Assembly: GCF_003858455.1 (NCBI RefSeq) | Contig: NZ_RQZF01000001.1 | Span: 496,001 to 560,000, forward strand | Length of the DNA stretch: 64,000 bases | Reading direction: 5' to 3' | DNA from: Schaalia canis | Lineage (GTDB): Bacteria > Actinomycetota > Actinomycetes > Actinomycetales > Actinomycetaceae | Part shown: positions 17,528 to 26,712 of the stretch, piece after piece | How positions within the stretch are numbered: position 1 is the first letter of the stretch | Layout of the letters: every line of letters begins with the position of its first letter | Notes under the pieces: model-generated | Databases searched by the model: none | What the model was told of the DNA's origin: nothing | The model's input: the letters and a program-made list of their open reading frames with translations, nothing else | Position numbers and translations under genes: made by a program

Positions 17528-17703
17528 CTTCGTTTCCTTCCTGGTTCATCACAGCCTCATTACTGCGATAGAAGCACGCTAAACACCCACTATACCTGTA
17601 GTCAATAGTTTTTAGGACATAATCCATTTTTTCACACCAACATTCCAGCAACCCACATCTGCCCAATCGCGCTACGCTGGAGATGACAGCAAAGGAGCTT
17701 GCT

Positions 17704-18156
17704 ATGAACACACGCATAAGCACCCAAGATGCTACTGCTACGCCTGTCCGAATGCGCTGGGTTTTCCTTTTGCCCCTCATCATCCCCGCAGCGCTCCTCT
17801 GCATAACAGCATGGGCATGGCTACAGTCCTGGCTGGGAAACCCTCCTGCCTACGCAGGCGAATATTTCCTATGGTCCAATATCGCCCTGGTCACCATCCT
17901 GGCACCGCTTGTTGTCGCCATTTACGTCGTTAGCGGGGCTTTTGCCTTCAAGCTCTTCACCGGAAAGCAGCGCACGATCTTCAGCCTACTACTCGCGCTA
18001 CCAGCAATCGCATTAGCCCTCTTCTGGGTGGTGGCCTTCTCTGTTGAGATGGGCGCACCAGAAGCGATGAGCTCCTGGGTTGCCGTTCTCTTCACCCTCT
18101 CCCTGCCTGTTGCACTGTTTGCTGGACTTGCAGCGTTTCGGCTGTCACGCAAGTAG
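17704..18156 (+). CDS. Small four-helix membrane protein
   Basis: A 150-residue integral membrane protein with four predicted helices: VFLLPLIIPAALLCITAWAWL, ALVTILAPLVVAIYVVSGAF, FSLLLALPAIALALFWVVAF and VAVLFTLSLPVALFAGLAAF. The ATG at 17704 follows AAAGGAG at 6 bases; an ATG seven codons upstream lacks a site. It is divergent from the secreted protein gene and convergent with lipoprotein 4, so it splits the lipoprotein cluster. No family recognised. An immunity or transport accessory role would fit the setting but is a guess. Confidence 0.75.
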   Translation: MNTRISTQDATATPVRMRWVFLLPLIIPAALLCITAWAWLQSWLGNPPAYAGEYFLWSNIALVTILAPLVVAIYVVSGAFAFKLFTGKQRTIFSLLLALPAIALALFWVVAFSVEMGAPEAMSSWVAVLFTLSLPVALFAGLAAFRLSRK

Positions 18157-18197
18157 AAAAGCGAACAACCGCCTCGTGAACCTTCCTCTGATCTGGT

Positions 18198-18884
18198 TCA
18201 CCAGGGGCACAGCTCATAGATCTGTTGTGAAGATTTTTGGCTAAACAGAGGGTCGGTTTCCTCGTCGATCTTGACGCCTTCAAGACCGACCATCGGATTC
18301 CACATGGCGTGGTGAACAAGGAAGTCATCAAAAAACTTTTGCTTGGACGGGAACTCTGGCATGCGCGCCCCATGCGCCACTAAACATTCGTGAGCAGACT
18401 TGGCCTTTGCGTATTCTTCCTCAGCAAGTTCGGGCGTAGCAACGGGCGGCATGGGGATCGGCGGAGCACTGGCCTGACAGGCATCGAAGTCTCGCGCGTA
18501 TCGCTGGGGATCCACTTCACTCCCCGCCGTTTGGATCCCCATTTGAGGGGTATAGATCCCTGGGAGCTCAATGGCAGGCCAGCCTTTATCTTCCATACAA
18601 TGAGAGAGCTCCAGATAGTAGTCGCCATTTGCTTTGTAATAAGCGGCGAAATTCTCAGACGGTTCGGCTGTCCTATCGCCATCCAATATATCGAGAGTCA
18701 GTAAGGATTCCGCCCCCTCTGGTCCAGCATCGGCCGCGCTTGATGAAGTATCGCTATAGCTTCGTAAGGACTGTGACTGCTCGTCGTTATCTTCACCGCC
18801 GGAACAGCCTGCCGTCAACACTGCGAGGGCGGCGAACACAAAAACGAGTGACAGGAAGCCTTGTCGTCTAGAAAATGGAAACAC
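18198..18884 (-). CDS. CPW-family lipoprotein 4
   Basis: A 228-residue lipoprotein. I take the GTG at 18884, which follows GGAGGGAAGG and starts the signal peptide directly (FPFSRRQGFLSLVFVFAAL, lipobox LTAGC); a GTG at 18917 overlapping the upstream gene is the alternative. Family pattern: HCMEDKGWP, Cys in FDACQASAPP, Cys in AHECLVAHGA, MPEFPSKQKFFDDF, and IYELCPW. It is closest to lipoprotein 5, its upstream neighbour, which points to a recent duplication. Confidence 0.83.
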   Translation of the reverse strand: MFPFSRRQGFLSLVFVFAALAVLTAGCSGGEDNDEQSQSLRSYSDTSSSAADAGPEGAESLLTLDILDGDRTAEPSENFAAYYKANGDYYLELSHCMEDKGWPAIELPGIYTPQMGIQTAGSEVDPQRYARDFDACQASAPPIPMPPVATPELAEEEYAKAKSAHECLVAHGARMPEFPSKQKFFDDFLVHHAMWNPMVGLEGVKIDEETDPLFSQKSSQQIYELCPW

Positions 18885-18904
18885 CTGCGCCTTCCCTCCC
18901 CGTG

Positions 18905-19657
18905 TCACCACGGGCACATCTCGTAGATGGCCTTAAACGGCTTTGTGCCAAACACAGGATCATTGCTGTGATCAAATTCCCCGAGACCAAAATTGTGCGC
19001 AGGATCCCACATGTATTGCTTGCCGATAAAGTAATCAAAGAAGGTCTGCTTGGAAGGAAACTCCGGCAAGTTTGCCCCATGCGCCACCAAACATGCATGA
19101 GCAGACTTGGCCTTTTCGTATTCTTTCTCAGCCACTTCAACACTCACCTCTGGCGGCATTGGCATTCCAGGGCCATGAGCCTGGCAGTGTTCAAAATCTT
19201 CGGTGTAACGCTTCGGATCAGCGTCATGTCCGACAAACACCACCCCGACATTAGGGGTGTTCGAATCCTCTACATGGAAACGCGGCCAGCCCTTATCCTC
19301 CATGCAGGTGGCCAGTTGAAAGTAATAATCACTCTGGGCACGGTAGTAGGCCTCGAAAGAATCCACTGCCTCGCCGACATTGTCGGTGCCCAAGATATCA
19401 GGAGGAATCAGCTGGCCTTCTTCGAATGCTGCCTGGCCATCGTCAGAGTGCGTGCTTCCCGACTGGCTCCCACCAGTGTGGTCATGGGCAGACGGATTAA
19501 GCGCAGCCAAATCTGCACCCGCATTGTCCGCTACCCCCTCACCACTACCAGCAGAGGCACACCCAGATGCACCTATTGCCAACGCGCACAGCGCAACAAG
19601 AGGGCGCCACCGTCCTCGTGAAACCGCGCGTGTCCGATGCGTCCTTGCCATCGCCAT
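18905..19657 (-). CDS. CPW-family lipoprotein 5
   Basis: About 250 residues. The ATG at 19657 sits behind GGGGGCTCG; an ATG nine codons upstream is possible. Signal peptide with many arginines, lipobox IGASGC, then a His/Ser/Gly-rich linker (HDHTGGSQSGSTHSDD). The domain: TCMEDKGWP, Cys in FEHCQAHGP, Cys in AHACLVAHGA, LPEFPSKQTFFDYF, IYEMCPW. It is the first gene of the second lipoprotein pair. A possible promoter (TTGTAG, 16 bases, TAGGCT) lies in the 160 bases between it and ribF. Confidence 0.83.
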   Translation of the reverse strand: MAMARTHRTRAVSRGRWRPLVALCALAIGASGCASAGSGEGVADNAGADLAALNPSAHDHTGGSQSGSTHSDDGQAAFEEGQLIPPDILGTDNVGEAVDSFEAYYRAQSDYYFQLATCMEDKGWPRFHVEDSNTPNVGVVFVGHDADPKRYTEDFEHCQAHGPGMPMPPEVSVEVAEKEYEKAKSAHACLVAHGANLPEFPSKQTFFDYFIGKQYMWDPAHNFGLGEFDHSNDPVFGTKPFKAIYEMCPW

Positions 19658-19816
19658 AACGAGCCCCCATGCGTCAACGGCCAACGTCGGCCATTCAAAC
19701 TCTGTACCTCACAGCCTACACGTATTTGACCATTCTACAAGATTCGAGCCGCATCCTACCCGCCACCCCATTAATAAAGACGCCACCGCCACGTCACGCC
19801 AAAGAAGTAACGCCCC

Positions 19817-20806
19817 TTAGTGAGCTGTCACAGCCGCAGGATCCACACGGCCCGACACGCCCACACCCAGGACAAAAGCCGTCACACGCAGATCATCATC
19901 CATCTGACACAACAGGTCATCAAGGGAATCGAAGGTCATCATCGGGCGAATCTTCGACACGAAGGTCACAGCCACCCGCTCGCCGTACAGGTTCAAATCC
20001 GAACGCCCCAACACATGAGCCTCAACGGTGCGTTTCTCACCATCAAACTGGGGGTTTGTCCCTACCGAGATTGCCGCCGGAAGGAACTCCCCCGCCGTCG
20101 TACCAGGCACCTGACGCACCAGCCATCCCGCATAGACGCCATCGCCTGGGATCACGCCTTCGACGTCCTCACTGAGGTTAGCCGTGGGGAATCCCAGCTC
20201 ACGGCCCCGCTTAAACCCATGCTCCACGGTGCCGCGAATCCGATGCATGTGGCCAAGCACGCGGGCTGCCCCTGCGACATCACCCTCTGCCAAGAGCTCA
20301 CGCACCCACGAAGAGGACCAGCGCCGCCCCTCGGGAGCCTCAATATCAGCCACCATCACCACGTCAAAGCCGTGCTCGCGTCCTAGCTCACGCAGGGTGT
20401 CAATATCACCACTATTACCGCAGCCAAAACGGAAGTCCTCACCGACAACGATCTCCACTGCCCCCAGTGTGTCCACCAAGTACGTCAGCGCGAATTCCTC
20501 GGCCGTCAGAGAATACACACTCTGGTCGTAGTGGATGACGAAGGCAGCATCCACGCCGGTCGCAGCAATCGCATCCAGACGATCCTGCAGGGGGTTAATG
20601 AGAGTCAGGCCAGACTCAGGGCGGTGAATACTTGCGGGGTGAGGATCAAAAGTGCACGCCACCGCCTGAACCTCGCGACGGCGCGCACGATCACGACAGG
20701 TAGCGATGACGCGGCGGTGACCGCGGTGCATTCCATCAAAATTGCCGATGGTGACCACCGACTGCGTGCCAGCGGGAATATCGGCTAGCGAGGTCCAAAC
20801 CTGCAC
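19817..20806 (-). CDS. ribF: Bifunctional riboflavin kinase / FAD synthetase
   Basis: Makes FMN and then FAD from riboflavin in the cytoplasm. The 329 residues show the N-terminal adenylyltransferase domain with GNFDGMHRGH (22-31), VGEDFRFGCG and SSSWVRELLAEGDV, and the C-terminal kinase domain with GFKRGRELGFPTANL and GVYAGWL. Length and order of domains are normal. truB lies 39 bases upstream on the same strand, the standard actinobacterial arrangement. Confidence 0.96.
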   Translation of the reverse strand: MQVWTSLADIPAGTQSVVTIGNFDGMHRGHRRVIATCRDRARRREVQAVACTFDPHPASIHRPESGLTLINPLQDRLDAIAATGVDAAFVIHYDQSVYSLTAEEFALTYLVDTLGAVEIVVGEDFRFGCGNSGDIDTLRELGREHGFDVVMVADIEAPEGRRWSSSWVRELLAEGDVAGAARVLGHMHRIRGTVEHGFKRGRELGFPTANLSEDVEGVIPGDGVYAGWLVRQVPGTTAGEFLPAAISVGTNPQFDGEKRTVEAHVLGRSDLNLYGERVAVTFVSKIRPMMTFDSLDDLLCQMDDDLRVTAFVLGVGVSGRVDPAAVTAH

Positions 20807-20845
20807 AAGTGCTCCTTCATCTGTCCCAAGTGACGGTTTCGTCTC

Positions 20846-21898
20846 TTAGGAAAAGACCAAAATAGTTTTCACGGCATTATTGACAATATGGGCCAAGCCC
20901 ATCACCGTTTGCCCGTCAGCAGCGATAACAGCGATGGGGTCCTCCCCCGCTATCTCTCGCAAGGCATCGAGTTCATCCCCCTGGCGGCGTGGAGCCTGCC
21001 CATGAGCAAAAAGCTCCGTCTCACGCTCGTTGAGAACCATCTCAGAGAACATAGTGCGCACGGCATCATCAAGGGACATCAGCGGCAGAGGCGGACGGCC
21101 CTCACCACCTGCTTCTTCATGCTGGCGAGCAATCTGTTCAAGTTCGGCCAGCGGGTGGGCATCGTTCAGAGTAAAAGGCCCCACACGAATACGGCGCAGG
21201 AAAGTCAGGTGGGCGCCAACCCCCAGGTGCTCACCAATATCACGGGCCAGAGCACGCACGTAAGTCCCCGAGGAACAATCCACCACCAGGTCACAGTCAA
21301 CGACTGGCACATCCTGGGTAGGGCTGCTCGCGCCTCCCTCGCAGTCCGCTGCGTCCACGTTCTGGGGTGCGGTGGTGGCCTCGTCAATAGGCATCGTTGC
21401 TGGGCGAGGCTCCCCGGCGCTGGCCAGGCAGCCAATGTGCACCGGGCGGGCGGGCAGTTCCACTTCCACCCCTTCACGCACAAGGGCGTGGGCACGTTTG
21501 CCGTCAACCTTAATAGCCGACACGCTGGAAGGGACTTGCATAATGTCGCCGCGCAAGGGAGCCAGTGCTGCTTCAAGCTCGGCGTCAGTGAGGCCACTGC
21601 ATCCTCGTGCGGAGGTAATCTGCCCTTCGGCGTCCTCGGTGGAGGTGGTGGCACCCAGACGCATCGTGGCCAGGTAGGCTTTAGTGTCCCCCGTAATCCA
21701 GGTGAGCAATCGCGTTGCTTTCCCTAATCCACAAACAAGGACACCCGTTGCCATCGGGTCGAGGGTACCGGCGTGGCCAACCTTGCGGGTACGTGCCAGG
21801 CGGCGCACGCGCGCCACGACATCATGGCTGGTCATGCCAGCAGGCTTGTCAATGATGAGGATGCCCGAGGGAGCAGTCGGGTCGGCTTTACGCGCCAT
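20846..21898 (-). CDS. truB: tRNA pseudouridine-55 synthase
   Basis: Forms pseudouridine 55 in the T-loop of tRNAs. Motifs: ILIIDKPAGMTSHDVV at the N-terminus, the catalytic aspartate in HAGTLDPMATGVL, and CSSGTYVRALARDIG. At 350 residues it is longer than usual because of an insertion of about 35 residues (from PRPATMPIDEATT to GGASSPTQ) before the CSSGTYVR segment. No ribosome site precedes the ATG at 21898, but a good -10 (TACAAT on the minus strand, 21950-21945) is present, so transcription may restart here within the translation-gene block. Confidence 0.94.
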   Translation of the reverse strand: MARKADPTAPSGILIIDKPAGMTSHDVVARVRRLARTRKVGHAGTLDPMATGVLVCGLGKATRLLTWITGDTKAYLATMRLGATTSTEDAEGQITSARGCSGLTDAELEAALAPLRGDIMQVPSSVSAIKVDGKRAHALVREGVEVELPARPVHIGCLASAGEPRPATMPIDEATTAPQNVDAADCEGGASSPTQDVPVVDCDLVVDCSSGTYVRALARDIGEHLGVGAHLTFLRRIRVGPFTLNDAHPLAELEQIARQHEEAGGEGRPPLPLMSLDDAVRTMFSEMVLNERETELFAHGQAPRRQGDELDALREIAGEDPIAVIAADGQTVMGLAHIVNNAVKTILVFS

Positions 21899-22078
21899 AA
21901 GTGAGGGTTCTCAGTTCAGGTTCTTAGGGTTAGCTACCTGAGCGATTGTAGCAAGGGAGACGAGGGAACCCTCAGGTGGTTGGGTGACCGTCGGTGACAC
22001 CAGGATCCACGTTGCACCGGTGGCGCATGGTCGCTCGGAAACATCTAAGCCCAGGTGGCAGCATGCCACCAGGAGGCA

Positions 22079-22795
22079 TTAGCGGATGATGACCTCTACC
22101 TCGGCACCCGCCTCCCGAAGCGCAGCGTAAGCAGACGCGATCGCCTCGCGCGAGGCCCCCTCCATGACGGTAACAGGAGCCTGATCGGCAAGGTCCTTTG
22201 CCCCCTTCAAGTCACAGCCGCAATGGGCATATAAGGCCTTCACAACAGCCACAGGCTGGGCGCCCACCGCGTGCAGCACCAGGTCTGCAACGGCATCTGC
22301 AGGAAGATCAGCCACAGCATCGGGCACAGCGGCATCGGATGTCGCAGGTACGTGACCTAAGGAAAGACTTTCAGCAGGAGCCAGTATGGTCGTTCCTCCG
22401 GCCATGGACACGTCACGCGCAAACTGACGTCCTACATCCGCCCTGACGGAGCGAAGAACAACAGAGGGGGTGTTGTCCACGCAGGCCTGCGCTTCGGCCA
22501 TACTCATGCCTGAAGCAGCCGTGATGACCTCGACAACCTTCACAGGATTCTCACCCGCGTCCTTGAGTGTCATGCCGACAAGGGCATCTGCCGGAAGGCC
22601 TCCCACGGGTGCCACATCCGCACCCGCGTTGACGCGCGCGCTTTCCGAATGGGCAGGGCTTCCGACAGACGTGAGGTTTTCCATCCCTTGCGTGCGGGTG
22701 GATGTTTCCTCAGCGGCACGTTCTTCTGGGGTTGGGGGAATGCCTCGCACGGAACGGGAGAAAAAGTTTTTCAGTGAGTCAAGAATCGGAACCAC
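22079..22795 (-). CDS. Protein with two tandem L7/L12 C-terminal-like domains
   Basis: A 238-residue protein with two similar units of about 72 residues (66-138 and 163-237), each opening with (G/D)LPADA. Each resembles the C-terminal domain of ribosomal protein L7/L12: NPVKVVEVITAASGMSMAEA and QPVAVVKALYAHCGCDLKGA match the conserved helix that meets translation factors, and AKDLADQAPVTVMEGAS is very close to the AKDLVEGAP..VKEG motif. The L7/L12 dimerisation N-domain is absent; instead there is an amphipathic, basic N-terminus (MVPILDSLKNFFSRSV). Function unknown; binding to a ribosomal GTPase or a regulatory role is inference. Confidence 0.75.
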   Translation of the reverse strand: MVPILDSLKNFFSRSVRGIPPTPEERAAEETSTRTQGMENLTSVGSPAHSESARVNAGADVAPVGGLPADALVGMTLKDAGENPVKVVEVITAASGMSMAEAQACVDNTPSVVLRSVRADVGRQFARDVSMAGGTTILAPAESLSLGHVPATSDAAVPDAVADLPADAVADLVLHAVGAQPVAVVKALYAHCGCDLKGAKDLADQAPVTVMEGASREAIASAYAALREAGAEVEVIIR

Positions 22796-22881
22796 GAGTA
22801 TCCTTACGAGTCTTTCAATAAAAGGCGATGTACTGAGGCTATCAGCTCAGCTTCCTTCTGTGGTGTCTCTACTTGTCGCAC

Positions 22882-22932
22882 AACGAGAATCTGCCGCGTT
22901 CCCGATTCTGGGAAGCACGGCAGATGCTCGTT
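22882..22932 (-). terminator. Hairpin downstream of rbfA
   Basis: AACGAG..TCTGCCG..TTCCC (22882-22903) pairs with GGGAA..CGGCAGA..CTCGTT (22910-22932) with small internal mismatches. It lies in the 204-base gap between rbfA and the L7/L12-like gene, consistent with the end of the nusA-infB-rbfA transcript. The rest of the gap shows no gene. Confidence 0.65.
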
Positions 22933-22999
22933 GAAAGAGTATTGAGGATGAGGTGGTTGCCTCACTAAACGAAAAGGCGCTCAGTCGAAGCCTTCGGTT

Positions 23000-23548
23000 T
23001 CAGTCATCCTCGCCAGCATCGTCCTCGTCAGCTTCGGTCTCACCAGCATCAATGACGTCATCCTCAAGCCCATCTTCCTCAAGGGCGTCGTCCTCGTCAT
23101 CCCACTCGTCATCATCCCAGTCCTCATCCTCTTCAGGATGGCGGTAGGGATCTTCGTCGCCAGCATAAGATGCGCCCTCAGCAAGCTCAGCGATCTGAGC
23201 GTCCTTCATGCGGGCGGCCACCAGCGCATCCTCAAGGGACGCTGCCGTTTCAGGAAGGGCATCAAGGATGAACTCCAGGGTGGGGGTCAAGCGAATACCC
23301 AAGGCCTTGCCCACCTCGGAGCGGATAATGCCCTTCGCGGACTCAAAAGCGCGAGCTGTCCCCTTGCGGTCCTCCTCGTCACCAAAGACGGTGTAGAAGA
23401 TAGAGGCGTGCTGGAGGTCGCCGGTGACGCGCACATCAGTAATGGTGACAAAGCCCAGGCGGGGATCTTTAATGCGGCGGCCCAGCATACCGGCCACGGT
23501 CTGGTGAATACGATCTTGAACCTTGCGCACGCGCGATTCATCAGCCAC
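23000..23548 (-). CDS. rbfA: 30S ribosome-binding factor A
   Basis: Assembly factor for the 30S subunit, needed for 16S rRNA maturation and cold adaptation. The start is the GTG at 23548 with a strong GGAGG at 5 bases. The KH-like core is complete: ADESRVRKVQDRIHQTVAGM, LGFVTITDVRVTGDLQHASIFYTV, and IRLTPTLEFILDALPE. The 182-residue length exceeds the usual ~120-150 because of a very acidic Asp/Glu tail (about 135-182), which is of unknown use. infB lies upstream, as usual. Confidence 0.95.
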   Translation of the reverse strand: MADESRVRKVQDRIHQTVAGMLGRRIKDPRLGFVTITDVRVTGDLQHASIFYTVFGDEEDRKGTARAFESAKGIIRSEVGKALGIRLTPTLEFILDALPETAASLEDALVAARMKDAQIAELAEGASYAGDEDPYRHPEEDEDWDDDEWDDEDDALEEDGLEDDVIDAGETEADEDDAGEDD

Positions 23549-23705
23549 GAGTGCCTCCTTTCGTCTCAGTACCGCAGACAAGCTCACATCCATCTGCGGT
23601 GTTTCATTGGTGCAGTGCCCCGCCAGTCTGGAAATCCAGCCTGGCGGGGCACCTGCTGCTACAGGCTTTTAGTGCCTGCTTTCAGTGATCGGTTGATAAC
23701 CGTGA

Positions 23706-26600
23706 TCAGTCGCGAGCCTTTTCGCGCATCTCCCAGGTTTCAATGACGTCGCCTTCGGCGATGTCCTTGTAGCCCAGGGTGATACCGCACTCGTAGCCTT
23801 CGCGGACCTCGGTGACGTCGTCCTTCTCGCGGCGCAGGGACTCGATAGAGAGGTTCTCTGCCACCACAACACCGTCGCGCACCAGGCGGGCCTTGGTGCC
23901 GCGCTTGATGGTGCCCGAGCGAACGATAGAGCCCGCGATGTTGCCGAACTTGCCGGAGCGGAAGACCTGACGAATCTCGGCGCTGCCCAGTGCGACCTCT
24001 TCGTAGATCGGCTTGAGCATGCCCTTCATCGCGGCTTCCACGTCGTCCAGAGCGGAGTAGATCACGTTGTAGTACTTGATCTCCACGCCCTCGGCGTCGG
24101 CGAGTTCCTGAACGCGCTCGGCCGGGCGGACGTTGAAGGCGATGATCACGGCGTTATCAACGGTTGCCAGGTTGACGTCGTTTTGCGTAATAGCGCCCAC
24201 ACCGCGGTGGATGATACGCAGTGCGACCTCGTCGCCGACCTCGATGCGCAGCAGGGAGTCTTCCAGGGCTTCCACAGCACCGGAAACGTCACCCTTGATG
24301 ATGAGGTTGAGGGTGTCAACCTCGCCTTCCTTGAGGACCTTGTCGAAGTCCTCAAGGGAGACGCGCTTGCGACGCTTAGCCAGCAGAGCCTGACGCTCGG
24401 CGGCTTCACGCTTGTCAGCGATCTGGCGTGCGGTGCGATCATCGGGGGCAACCAGGAAGGAGTCACCTGCGCGAGGCACAGAGGTCAGGCCGAGCACCTG
24501 CACGGGGCAGGAGGGGCCAGCCTGCTCAACGGCCTGGCCGTCGTCATCGAACATGGCGCGGACACGGCCGTAGGATGAGCCCACGACGATGGCGTCACCA
24601 ACGCTGAGGGTACCGCGCTGCACAAGCATGGTTGCCACAGCGCCGCGACCCTTGTCGAGGTTGGCTTCAATGGCTACACCACGGGCGTCAGTGTCGGGGT
24701 TGGCCGACAGTTCGAGAGAGGCGTCAGCGGTGAGCAGCACGGCCTCAAGGAGGTCGTGAATACCCTTGCGTTGCTTCGCCGACACGTCAACGAACATGAC
24801 GTCGCCGCCGTATTCTTCGGCCACGAGGCCGTACTCGGTGAGCTGTGCGCGGATCTTGTCGGGGTTGGCTTCTTCCTTATCGACCTTGTTGACGGCCACA
24901 ACGATGGGCACCTCGGCTGCCTGAGCGTGGTTAATTGCTTCCACGGTCTGCGGCATGACGCCGTCATCAGCGGCAACCACAAGGATGGCGATGTCGGTGA
25001 CCTTCGCGCCACGGGCACGCATAGCGGTGAAGGCTTCGTGACCGGGGGTGTCAATGAAGGTAATGGGACGGGGCTTGCCTTCGACATTGACGGTGACCTG
25101 GTAGGCACCAATGTGCTGGGTGATGCCGCCGTGCTCGGTATCGACCACGTCGGTGTGACGGATCGCGTCAAGCAGCTTGGTCTTACCGTGGTCGACGTGA
25201 CCCATGACGGTAACAACCGGCGGGCGAGGCTGCATGTTCTCGATATCGTCGAGTTCTTCAGCTTCAAGGTTGATGTCGAAGGTTTCGAGGAGTTCACGGT
25301 CCTCATCTTCAGGGGACACAACCTTGACGTCGTAGCCGAGTTCAGCACCAAGGGCCTCGAAGGTGTCCTGATCCAGAGACTGGGTGGCGGTTGCCATTTC
25401 GCCCAGGTGGAAGAGGACAGTCACCAGTGCTGCGGGATTGACGTTGATCTTCTCAGCGAGGTCAGCAAGGGAAGCACCCTGGCGGATACGGATTTCCTGG
25501 CCGTTGCCGCGAGGAATCGACACGCCACCAATGGTGGGTGCATTCTGCTGTTCGAACTCTTGACGCTTCGCGCGCTTCGACTTGCGTCCGCGCTGGCTGC
25601 GGCCACCGCCGCCACGTCCGAATGCGCCGGGGGTGGAGCCGCGTCCACCGCGACCGCCGCCACCGGGGCCGCCTCCGGGACCACCAGGGCCACCCGAGCG
25701 GGGAGCACCAAAGCCGCCGCCTGCACCAGCACCTGCGTGGGCACCGGGGCCACCCGCACCGGGGCGAGGAGCGCCGCCACGGCCTCGTCCGCCACCTGCA
25801 CCGCCACCGGGGCGTGCCGGACGGTCACCACCGGGGCGAGCAAAGTTTGCCTGACCGGGCATCATGCCCGGATTCGGGCGGGGGCCAGAGGAGCGGCCAC
25901 CACCGGGACGGGGAGCGCCACCGGAACCGCCGGGACGTGCCGGGCGTTCACCCTGACCAGGGCGAGGACCGCCTGCGCCACCAGGACGAGGGCCACCGGA
26001 ACCACCTGGGCGGGGACCGGGGCGAGGACCACCGGAGCCACCCGGGCGAGGCATGCCCTGGGAGGAAGCGTAGGGATTGTTACCCGGACGGGGGCCTGCG
26101 GGGCGTGCGCCTGGACGCGGGCCGGGAGCGGGAGCGCGACCGGCAGCAGGCTTAGGAGCAGCAGGGGCGGGAGCCTCTGGAGCTTCAGGCTTCTTGGCTG
26201 CTGCGCGCGGCGCAGGCTTGGGAGCAGCGGGCTTCTTTTCAGCGGGCGCTGCGGGAGCGGCTTCTGCTGCGGGGGCAGCAGGCTTTTCCGCCTCTGTCTT
26301 GTCTGCCTCAGCCTTTTGTGCGGAAGCCTCGGTCGCCTCGGTCTGCGCCTTTGCTTCGGCCTTCTTTGCCGGAGCGGGCTTGGGGGCGGCCGCCTTCTTG
26401 GCGGGCTTCGCTTCTTCCTGAGCAGCCTCAGCCTTGGGAGCCTGCGCTGCGTAGTGCTCGCGCACTGCTCGTTCTACGGGGGGTTCGAGAGCAGATGAGG
26501 CCGCCTTGACGTACTCGCCTGCTTGTTCGAGGTGTGCAAGGAGTTCCTTGCTGGTGATTCCGAGCTCCTTAGCGAGCTCGTGGACACGCGTTTTTGCCAC
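23706..26600 (-). CDS. infB: Translation initiation factor IF-2
   Basis: GTPase that places initiator tRNA on the ribosome. The 964 residues comprise an N-terminal IF2_N helix domain ([20 protein letters not shown]), an Ala/Lys/Glu-rich linker, a long Gly/Pro/Arg-rich low-complexity segment (about 157-345), a second IF2_N domain, and the G domain with G1 [10 protein letters not shown] (about 465), DTPGHEAF and NKVDK, followed by domains II-IV. All GTPase motifs are intact. The Arg/Gly-rich region is typical of actinobacterial IF-2 but long here. Confidence 0.97.
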   Translation of the reverse strand: MAKTRVHELAKELGITSKELLAHLEQAGEYVKAASSALEPPVERAVREHYAAQAPKAEAAQEEAKPAKKAAAPKPAPAKKAEAKAQTEATEASAQKAEADKTEAEKPAAPAAEAAPAAPAEKKPAAPKPAPRAAAKKPEAPEAPAPAAPKPAAGRAPAPGPRPGARPAGPRPGNNPYASSQGMPRPGGSGGPRPGPRPGGSGGPRPGGAGGPRPGQGERPARPGGSGGAPRPGGGRSSGPRPNPGMMPGQANFARPGGDRPARPGGGAGGGRGRGGAPRPGAGGPGAHAGAGAGGGFGAPRSGGPGGPGGGPGGGGRGGRGSTPGAFGRGGGGRSQRGRKSKRAKRQEFEQQNAPTIGGVSIPRGNGQEIRIRQGASLADLAEKINVNPAALVTVLFHLGEMATATQSLDQDTFEALGAELGYDVKVVSPEDEDRELLETFDINLEAEELDDIENMQPRPPVVTVMGHVDHGKTKLLDAIRHTDVVDTEHGGITQHIGAYQVTVNVEGKPRPITFIDTPGHEAFTAMRARGAKVTDIAILVVAADDGVMPQTVEAINHAQAAEVPIVVAVNKVDKEEANPDKIRAQLTEYGLVAEEYGGDVMFVDVSAKQRKGIHDLLEAVLLTADASLELSANPDTDARGVAIEANLDKGRGAVATMLVQRGTLSVGDAIVVGSSYGRVRAMFDDDGQAVEQAGPSCPVQVLGLTSVPRAGDSFLVAPDDRTARQIADKREAAERQALLAKRRKRVSLEDFDKVLKEGEVDTLNLIIKGDVSGAVEALEDSLLRIEVGDEVALRIIHRGVGAITQNDVNLATVDNAVIIAFNVRPAERVQELADAEGVEIKYYNVIYSALDDVEAAMKGMLKPIYEEVALGSAEIRQVFRSGKFGNIAGSIVRSGTIKRGTKARLVRDGVVVAENLSIESLRREKDDVTEVREGYECGITLGYKDIAEGDVIETWEMREKARD

Positions 26601-26712
26601 TTTTCTCCTGTTCGGGGGCGTCTCCCTCCAAACAGGAGACGCGTCACTGATATTGCTGGCAGCTCATCGCTGGGTACTCATCGGGTGCCCATCAGCTTCC
26701 AACCCGCTTCCA

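Noticed and set aside
25570-26130. Repetitive DNA that might look like a CRISPR or tandem repeat
   Set aside because: The repeats are codon repeats inside infB, without fixed spacer and repeat lengths. No CRISPR array is visible anywhere in the window.
24756-26498. A 580-codon open frame antisense to infB
   Set aside because: It is a shadow of IF-2, with artificial Ala/Thr/Gly repeats opposite the Gly/Pro/Arg-rich region.
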